DNA of 64,000 nucleotides from assembly GCA_028829895.1 (NCBI GenBank), contig CM054184.1:27787701-27851700 (forward strand), written 5' to 3'. The notes beneath the pieces are model-generated. The model worked only from the letters and a program-made list of their open reading frames with translations. It did not search any database and was not told the origin of the DNA. This DNA is from Sinotaia quadrata. Lineage: Eukaryota; Mollusca; Gastropoda; Architaenioglossa; Viviparidae. Position 1 is the first letter of the stretch. Every line of letters starts with the position of its first letter. Of this stretch, positions 55,331 to 64,000 are shown piece by piece. The translations under genes were made by a program, and so were the position numbers.

Positions 55331-58300
55331 CTCATGCACACAAACATAACAACAGCTACCTTTCCTTGAATTTGATACGTACATCTCAAAATCTGAGACT
55401 GAAACAAAATAAAACCTAAACAGCACTAGGCTTTATTAAAAAGTCACTTTTCTGCTTGATACAAAATCATTTGCTGGTAAATTTGTTGAAAGTACCATGA
55501 TACAACAAACTATAGTATGTTATGTCCACTTCTTGAGATAGTAAAGCGAGAAATTAGCTGAAATGATTTAGACTAATTTTTCTTCTTGAACACAAACAGG
55601 CATTCCTTACAGTAAAGGTGGAACTGACTTGCTTCACGAACACAGTCTTAATATAAAAAATGCTCAATTCAGACAGCTTTGCCCACAGAAAAAGGAGAAA
55701 AATAAATTTACCAGATTGTGATAATAAAAAAATTATCTGATATTTAGTTTTAATTTTTAATTATGTGCATTTAAATTGCTGTATATTTTTGCCAAGTTTA
55801 TTTATTTTTAAAGCAACTAGTACTGGTTGTACAGGCTGTTTTTAGAGACTAGGTTTTTGATGGAAAGATGAACCTTGGTCATTTACATTATAAAATGATA
55901 GAAGGTGGCAGAGATTTACAAGTATTATTACTGAATATTTTATTACAGAAACAAGTTTGAATTTCATTTCCACCCACTCAAAAGCGAGAACAGAGAGAAA
56001 CTTTACTGGTGGAGAAAAAATGCAATTATAATCATCTTGACAAATGAATTAATTGAAAATAAATAATACCAAACAAAACTGGTAGTAGGCATAATGCCAA
56101 ACTAAAAATACTCAGCAAGCACATACATTAAAGAAGGCCTTAATGACCTATTACCTGAAATAAATTGAAATCAAGTAGTCAATGCTCAAAAAAGGTAAAT
56201 TTAAAGGAAAAAAATGAATGATACAAAATCTGAGCTAAGAGAAATAATCATTAACAAAACATATATTTATTTTCAGTAAACTAAAAGCAACAAGAGTGGA
56301 ATCACATCATACACACTTGTGTATCTTTCATAATACTAATGTGTTAACAATCTAGGTATTCTTTGCATTATATATACTACCCACCCCCTTCAGCAAACAA
56401 ACTATTTCATTTGGGGCTCAACCCATAAAGAAACAACTTGTCCCAATGCTGCAAGAACTGCTTTGACTTACAAAATGTGCAAAACAAGGGTATTTCTTGG
56501 TCTTAAACACAGTCGTCAGAACTAACCCCACCTTTGATATGATTCCGCTGTACTCACAGTTAGCAAGCCATGTTGAATTTTTAAAATGTCTGTACATATG
56601 TATTTGAAACAATCTAATTAAACAAAAATATATTTATAATTTACTTCTTGCAAAAGAACTATACACATTATCTTTTGGCAATAGGCACTGACCCTTAAAC
56701 TTAAACCCAAGTGCTTGTCAGCTTCTGTTTCAGAAGTCTTAATATCCATTCCCAATAAAACTTTAGTAAAATAAGAACTAAGTATTGGCTGGATTGGCCA
56801 GTTTGCTAATATTTTTATTACATGTCTATCTTTAATACATTAAGTTTGCATGTAACCATAGAACTGTGTATAGACAGATTCACAGGAAAAATAACACCCT
56901 TAATTCTTTGCCAATTCTCCATTTTAATCAGTTATGTAAACGAGCAGAAATGGCTTCTGGTACTGTTAATTCTAGTCAAGAGCTTGTACAAAATGTTAGA
57001 ATGGATCTTTTTGAAGGCATACAAAACATTTATTAATCAAAGAAATGCAAGCTGTAGAATGAAACTATCTTTACTTATATTGTCACCAAACTTCTTGAAT
57101 TATGTATAAAATGTGACTTTCCGAGTATACTGCATTGCAATGAAGAATGCAATTAAACAAAACCTGACTTATCAAGAAATGTTACTTATTACGATTTGAA
57201 TCTATCATAATATTTCCTTCTCAAATTGAGTGTTTTGAATTTTATGGTAAACTCAAATATGTGCTGTAAACTCAAAGAATCTAAAAAATTCAGATTATTT
57301 TGGATTATTTAAATCAAAGTTTGTCTCTCTTGTTCTACTTTCAATGATCATAAAATTAAAATTTAAAATAATGATCACTTAAATATTTTATACAAAATTC
57401 TATTCTATTACGAAAATATTCTCTTTTACATAATAAATGCAATATACAAATTGAAAAAAAAACCAAATGGTCATTACAAATTTTATGACACTTGACAGAA
57501 AATCAAATTACCAAATAAACCAATATATAAATAAAATAAAAATATTAATGTACTTAAAAAATTAACACAAATATATTTCAAGCACAGCCTGCTGAAATGA
57601 ACACTCAACATAGCATTGTTAAAAAAAAAAAAAAAAAAATACATTCTTATAACAGCATCATATGTATAAATGTAATAATCTGTAAAGGTCTCATATTTTA
57701 TAATAAATATACTTTTTACAATTTAGATTATTTTATAGTGTGCAAATCAATAAAGAAATGACAATTTCAATCCAAATGTTTCTGACAGCACACAAGCACT
57801 ATTTACACCTACATTTTTTACCACAGACACACAATTCTTATAATAAAGAAACAATTTTGTTTCAAGTAAAAAAATTATGAGTTGAAACACCTAGATCATA
57901 ATTACATAAAATAAAACAAATCATATATTTGTTTATTAAGGTTCAAAAGCTTGGGAATATTCTTTACTTATGAGGAAAATATTTTTTTTTAGCATCACAA
58001 ATATTTGGTGAAAACCTCAACAGGATGTGAAAATGCTGACCTAATATTATTTTTTAGTGCAAGAAATAGTGATGTACAAGCCATGAACACACTTATATGC
58101 TGACCTAATATTACTTTTTAGTGCAAGAAAGAGTGATGTACAAGCCATGAACACACTTATATGCTGACATAACTTATCCAGCCAAAATGCGAAGTTCATT
58201 TGGTTAACTCATACTTCCATTAGTCAGACTAATTAGGGAAAAAAATTAAAAAATTGCAACGTGACTAAAAGTGCTTTGGTAATAAATTAACAGTTAAGTG

Positions 58301-61300
58301 ACTTGCAGAAGAATTCAACATTTATTATTTAAATCTGCTCTTACTTTTGTCTGTAGCAATATGCATGAGAAAAATTATGGTGTTGAAGGTGAAGTTATAA
58401 TACACCTGTCTAGTTTGCAAAGTTTAAGTGCCACCCAAAAATGTCCATGCAGATTTATTAGTAGCAGATTAGATAATTTTCAAAATCACAAATTTTTTCT
58501 TCAATCCATATTAGTGAAAGAATAATATATAATTTGACAATCTGATGATTTTATTTTTAATCTGGTGGCATTCAAGTCATGCTTCCACAAGCAAGGTTAG
58601 CGGTCATACACATAAGCATTAAATGGACAGGAAAATCTAAGGCAGCTAAATGGAAATAGAAATTGCAAATTAGATATATGACTGAAAAACTGACAAAAGC
58701 TGAATCATGAAGTTAGACAAAAAATATGTGAAAATGACAAACTGTATACAATGGTTCACATGAAGATGATCCGTTTTAAACATTGCTGGACAACATACAG
58801 ATAAGGGTTAAACTGCATAAAAGGGTCAATATGAGGAAATGATAGCCAGATTCCGCAGACAAGAAGCAATCTGCTTGACTGTAATTTCAATTCCATGCAC
58901 CAACCACACATATATTATGTGAGCAAAGAATTACTTCAAAGGCTGTATGTATATACTCAAAACTGACCAAAAAGCTGAATGTTATCATTTATGATATGAT
59001 ATAAATTTCAGGAAAATGACAATTGAACTTCAATTAAATTAACTTTATGCTTATAACTGTTTATCATTCATCATATAATATTAAACTGTATATTTCCAAT
59101 TATGCAAATGGTCATCTTTGATCTTTGATGACCATTTGTAAAGTCTGATGTAGTTTGATTCAGTCTGAAATCATTGTCTTGTTTTTCAGAGGTAATTCAA
59201 ACACGTCTATGAAGGAGAAAAAAGAAAAAAACCTTACTTTATTGGCTTAACATTAGCAATAAAATTTTATTAAACAACTGATTCAACATACAAGGAATTA
59301 GGCAGTTTAAGGTTACAAAATGCATAAAAACTTTTAACATATTTAATATTTGCAAGAAAATAAAATATAAAATACAAGTTTGTTATAAAGCTAAAGGCCA
59401 ATGTCAATAAAGAAAAGACAAGCAGCTCAGCGAAGGCATCAATTTTGTCATATCATGCAATGGAAAAAGTGCAAATTCAACATGAACAATATTTTTTTCA
59501 TCATCTCCTTGTTTATTTACAGGTAAACTCTAAGCACCTTTCCAAATTAAATAATTTGCACATTAAATGTCAATTAAAAAGTACAAGTATAAACATTAAA
59601 AAAAAATTCTTGTGTGTATATGTATGTGGGTCAACGGAATTTGAAAATTAAAAAAACAATGGTAATAACATATATACACAATTGTCAGAATAAAGAGTGA
59701 TGAAAACAAGCATATTAATTACATGTGGGTGTTGGACTCGTTATCACCAAGTGAAACATTTCAACTAAGTTAAATACCAATGCACACACTCAAATACACA
59801 TAAAGAGTCACAGGGATAGAGTTCAACTTGAGTTCTACTGAGCTGCCACACTGAGCAAACCTGGCCATGTCAGCAAGCACAAAGTCTGAGAATAGGCCAG
59901 TTGATTTGTGGCTCAAATACCTGCAAAAGTACATATGAAGATACTAGTGGAGAAAACTTAATTTTAAATGACAACCATACAGTGAAATTTGTCTAGTAGA
60001 GAAGTATGTTACACAACAGCTATATAGGAACAGAACACATTACAGAACAATTACTCTATTTAACAGCCATACAATAAAACCTGTCTTGGGCAAGTTTAAA
60101 ACAATGGGTTTGAGAAGAATAACCTTAAAATACAGCAAATCATTAACTGCCGCATAAATAGAAACGCTGATGTGTTTTTCACTGTGACAATTTTTAATCA
60201 GAGCAAATAATCACATGCAAACTGTTGTACCTCAACTATGTACAAGTGTTTTGACTAAATAAAAATGTCTGCTTGTCAGTTGATGCAAACAAAAGTGATC
60301 AAAGTAAAAACATTCAAGTATGTACTTGTGCACACACAAATCTTGCCAAATGTACAAATTACTACAAAACTCAGTCTTTCAAAATATAAATATTCATACA
60401 TATTTTACATTTTAAAAATCAGATCACCATTTACTCTTCTTTTTCTCTCTTTCATAATTAAAACACTTTAATAGGGCAATTACACTGATCATGACTGTGT
60501 ACTTGTATAAAGGAGAGGTTAAATCCTACACAACCAACACATTACAGGTTTTGAAAGAAAGTTGGAAGAGAGGAGGAATGAAAATGTGGCTTTTAGAGCT
60601 TTGAGAAAAACAAAAAACAAAAAAATCCCCAACATATACAAAGGGGAAGGTGGTTAACCACAGTAGTAGGAGTAAAAAATCAAAAACATTTCTCATTTGC
60701 AGTTATTTCTTTTATTTTAATACACTTCACACCAAACTTTAAAAGCACAATTCCTGCTTTTATTCTAATGCATTTTGTGCCAAAAGTCACACCATTGTTC
60801 CTGCTCTTATCAACCTGGATCCAAGTATTTTGGTTACATAAATATAATCTAAAACTGAAATTGGACTTCTAAAGCACAATGAGTGTTGGTCAAAATCCTG
60901 ATAGACATAAACCCAATAGCAGAAAATTGTGACTACAGGGATCTCTTATAACAGAAATTTATACCTACAAAAGGATCTTAAGATAAATAAAACTACATTT
61001 AATATGCTAATGTTAAACCAGCATGTAGGCAGATTGTGTGCATGTATATCTCTATGCATGCTGTGTAGCATAAGTGAAATGTGACACAAAGAATGTGAAA
61101 CTACACAACAATATGAAAGTATCCATATCACCAGCATCAGTATATATATGGTGGTGGTTGTGAGGAAATTGCTTTGTTCTTTCAGGCACCTTGTTCTTTT
61201 GTTTTACCATTTATTATATAATTTGTGTGCGTTTGAGTTGTGCAATGTGAACTAAAACAAGAATTTTATTTTACGTTTGTATTTTATGCAATTTATACAT

Positions 61301-62140
61301 CATCATGATACAGTTTTGACAAAGCACTTTCTTTCGATTAGCAACTGCTTTCCTTTCTGTTCATTTTTGAAGCATCTAGTGAAAGTGCTTTTTTGTAGTA
61401 ATTCAATTTTATTATTAATTATGTAAACTATTTTATCACATTAGGGTGGTTTGAGAAAAAACACAAGAGGTTTACAGTGGTTATTACACATAGACAAAAG
61501 GGAAAATGTGCCAAAAAAACCCACTTCATGCTTAAAACTATACACCGCACAGTAATTTCACTGAAGTAACATCAGATGCAATGTATTTAAGACTAAAGAT
61601 ATAATTTTTTACTGAACTCATTAGCTAGAAACCTACCGTTTGTGGAGAACATTTTAATTAAAACACAAACAAACAAAAATGTGAAGCAAACATTAAAACC
61701 ATTAGCAATAGGATCTAAATGAAAATATTTTAAAATCCATATCGGCTTAATGGTGGTTAAAATGGGTTTAAGATACAAGTTAACAAACTTACTCATTTTC
61801 AGTTTTATGAACCTGAAATATACAAAATCATATCCCAGTAAGATAGTCTGAACACAGAAATATGAAGGTGTAAGAGCCTTGATTAATATACAACTATAAA
61901 TGGATATGATTCTACCAACTAATAGTTTCTGAGATAAATTTATTAATGCCATATTTTATACTTGCACAAATACTACAAAAATTTTGTGTATTACTGTTTT
62001 AAATGTTAAACATCTCATTTGAGTTTCAAAACTGTAAGATGGTATTTAGAAACATCTTAGCAAATGCAACTCCTATATAACATATATACAGTCCATTCTG
62101 TAAGAAACCCATTTCAATTAAGATTGCATGTATAAAAATA
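55331..62140. other. AT-rich region with no supported gene
   Basis: No exon, element end or RNA gene could be supported. It could include introns or long 3' UTRs of the candidate genes at the right edge. Small items: a poly(A) run at about 57619-57639 and the duplication at 58030-58170. Confidence 0.45.
58030..58172. repeat. About 63-bp tandem duplication
   Basis: Two copies of atgctgacctaatattatttt-type sequence with tagtgcaagaaa, gagtgatgtacaagccatga and acacacttat, then a short third start (atgctgacataa). Confidence 0.92.
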
Positions 62141-62204
62141 TTACAGGAATTTTGGAAAATGAACTAAGAATGATGCTGACAGATCTTGTGTTGAGGGAAG
62201 ACCA

Positions 62205-62366
62205 TCAGTTTCTGCGTGAACGACGTAAACGGGCATTTGTGAACACATTATCGCCACTGTTTGCTGCAGATCGTTGAGTTCTTGTGTAGTCAGGCAAATA
62301 TTTAGTGAGCAACTCTGTGAAAAATTTCTCAACTTCCCGCATGCACTGATACACATCACTATTGGG
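62205..62366 (-). CDS. Candidate terminal exon, unrecognised protein
   Basis: A strong minus-strand acceptor (tttttctggcacag) opens a frame of 53 codons to TGA: PNSDVYQCMREVEKFFTELL, then TKYLPDYTRTQRSA and a basic end. The amphipathic helix and codon use look coding. I do not recognise the family. It could join in phase to the candidate first exon at 63406-63483, giving a 79-residue protein, but that donor is weak. Confidence 0.4.
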   Translation of the reverse strand, partial: PNSDVYQCMREVEKFFTELLTKYLPDYTRTQRSAANSGDNVFTNARLRRSRRN

Positions 62367-63029
62367 CTGTGCCAGAAAAAATAAAATAAAATTAGTTTTT
62401 CTTTACATCAAGATATGTTTTTTCTTGTTATGTTTCAGTTTGATGGAACAATATAAATAAAACATATGATAAAATCAAATCAAACACAATCTGGTTACCT
62501 GACTGTATTAATTATACATAACATTTATTTAAGAATATTTTCAAACACTTGGTATTTCTTCTGAAAAATGAACTTCATTAATATGAAATGAAGGTGGAGA
62601 AAACAAGTTGTGACCAGATTATCTTTGTGAACTATGTGTTGGAAATGTGTGCATAAGCATTCAATAAGTGAAAAAAACTCTGAAACAATTTTTGAACACT
62701 GATCCAGAAACAATGAAGAATTATAAAAAAACCCTTCACTTTAGTAATAAAATGGCAGAACCCATTGCTGATAACTTGAGCTAGACATGTGACAATTCTT
62801 TTGCTGACCAGGAAAGATTAGATAGTCAGAAATAAAATGTAGGTTGTTTATAGAACAGTATAATTAGGTAGTCCCACCGCCACTGCTTTATGGGCAAAAA
62901 TTTGCTTAACTTTACTGCAGAGTGGTTTTCTTCACATTAAACCTCAACTAGCCATTTTTATATGAAAATAAAAATAGAAGTTTTGTATTTTGAAACGTTT
63001 TGTTGTTTTTCTTCTGAATTTTATTATAG

Positions 63030-63190
63030 TATCCATAAACTTTGACGAAAGTACCTTAGAGTTGCAACAAAAATGGGTCAAATGTCTCCTCACGGCTGAA
63101 AAAGTAAAACGTATTCGGGTACCAAGTTTTAAGAAGAAAGCAGAGCCTGCAAGGTTTTGTAACCCCAAAACTGATTGGTCCATTAAATAG
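63030..63190 (+). CDS. Candidate 3'-terminal exon on the plus strand, unrecognised
   Basis: An acceptor (ttttattatag) is followed by an open frame ending in TAG: SINFDESTLELQQKWVKCLL, then TAEKVKRIRVPSFKKKAEPA and a NPKTDWSIK end. AATAAA follows 59 bases after the stop. The charged, codon-like composition supports coding. No upstream exons were found, so it could also be a retrocopy fragment. Confidence 0.35.
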
Positions 63191-63248
63191 AGGACAGATA
63201 ACTCTTTACACTCATATTTTTTTCACTTTTGTTTGTTGCGAATAACCA

Positions 63249-63254
63249 AATAAA
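63249..63254 (+). terminator. Candidate poly(A) signal after the plus-strand exon
   Basis: AATAAA, 59 bases downstream of the stop at 63188-63190. It adds weight to that exon but is weak alone in AT-rich DNA. Confidence 0.3.
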
Positions 63255-63405
63255 TTTTCAAACTAAAAAGTTCACAATTTTTTGAAGAAATATTTATCAC
63301 AAAATAGTGAAAAGAATATAATGTTTTGAGGAATTTCAACATCTCTCTAATGATATGCTGTAGTCCTTGATTAGTGACCCTTGCAAGATCCGCAAAATGA
63401 AAAAC

Positions 63406-63483
63406 CCGTAGTATGCAACCTGTTTCAGTCATGACTTCCATGTGCGAAATGCGTGTTGATGCTACCGTTAATTTTTCTGACAT
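63406..63483 (-). CDS. Candidate first exon of a small minus-strand gene
   Basis: An ATG opens MSEKLTVASTRISHMEVMTE, then TGCILR. A donor at CGG/GTTTTT would be in phase 0 with the acceptor of the exon at 62366, but it lacks the usual +3 to +5 bases. The frame itself runs on to 63223 without splicing. Support is weak: a coding-like start plus phase agreement only. Confidence 0.25.
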
Positions 63484-63918
63484 TTTATCTTATTAGTAGG
63501 ATCTTTCTGTAAGCATTTAATAATGATTACTGTACTATGAGATTATTTTATCTGTAAACATATCTCTATATTTAAAGCAGAATTATTAATTTTTATCATC
63601 ACTATTGCTTCTTTAGTTTGAAAGTAGGTTAGTCGGTGCATCACTCTTTCACAAAAGTTTGATTGCTATTTTTTTTGCAATATATATTTTGAAGTCGTAG
63701 ATCGCATTTAAATATATTATTTTATTTACTTAATTAATTTTAGTCATGATGGTAATCTTATTATTTAGAAAAATCGTTTTCTTAGAACAATAATTTAAAA
63801 AAAAAAAGATAACTCTTATGCAAAAATAGTAAACAACCGAAACACTTGGTATTGTGAAATGTTTATTTCATGCAGTGGATTTATAATAATACTAAGATAT
63901 TTTATTTAGTAAATACGT

Positions 63919-63944
63919 TTATATATATATATATATATATATAC
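63919..63944. repeat. TA dinucleotide run
   Basis: A (TA)n run of about 24 bases near the right edge. Confidence 0.85.
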
Positions 63945-64000
63945 ACATTTTAAATAATTTTAACCTGTTTTGTTTTGAATTTGAACATAAATTTTCCTTT

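Noticed and set aside
57619..57639. Poly(A) run as evidence of a retroposed gene or LINE tail
   Set aside because: No coding remnant or target duplication was seen beside it; A-runs are common in this AT-rich sequence.
1..64000. tRNA, rRNA or snRNA genes
   Set aside because: No stretch with the required conserved boxes or cloverleaf potential was noticed on either strand.

Overview
The window is animal nuclear DNA: AT-rich, with short exons in long introns, GT-AG splice sites, dense tandem repeats, CA microsatellites and decayed hAT DNA transposons. No sequence names the organism. The two genes and the repeat style suggest an invertebrate, probably a lophotrochozoan such as a mollusc (possibly a cephalopod); that is inference. 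No bacterial, organellar, tRNA, rRNA or CRISPR feature was found. || Layout. (1) About 1930-26237, minus strand: a ten-exon gene whose exons I assembled by splice phase into an intact 345-residue protein. It is a coiled-coil, BAR-type protein whose length and residue pattern best match the fungal eisosome scaffold family Pil1/Lsp1. It adds a C-terminal tail with a PPPY motif and an acidic patch. (2) 26238-33296: a 7 kb divergent intergenic region with several tandem arrays and an ETS-type promoter site near its right end. (3) 33297-49943, plus strand: a six-exon SPT2-domain gene (SPTY2D1 orthologue, 917 residues) encoding a histone H3-H4 chaperone, with the conserved N-terminal start, a basic serine-rich middle carrying a 63-bp coding repeat, and the C-terminal histone-binding domain. 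(4) 49944-55330: SPT2 3' flank, then a decayed and interrupted hAT transposon. (5) 55331-64000: AT-rich DNA with little structure, ending in candidate exons of unrecognised genes on both strands (62205-63483). || Most striking signal: many intronic tandem arrays of both genes appear to have been seeded by the adjoining exon edge. Repeat units contain copies of the real 3' or 5' splice site plus flanking exon bases. This is clear at minus-gene exons 3, 4 and 7 and at SPT2 exons 2, 4 and 6. Since those exon edges encode protein sequence expected to be conserved, the likely direction is exon edge to array, leaving decoy splice sites in the introns. Several arrays were later split by transposons (hAT copies at 13917-14720 and 34350-35071, and a TIR-bounded segment at 47286-49675). 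A 2740-bp element with 15-bp terminal inverted repeats (20956-23695) and a perfect 54-bp hairpin (45583-45702) are further notable structures. The two genes are arranged head to head, but nothing in the sequence ties their functions together.
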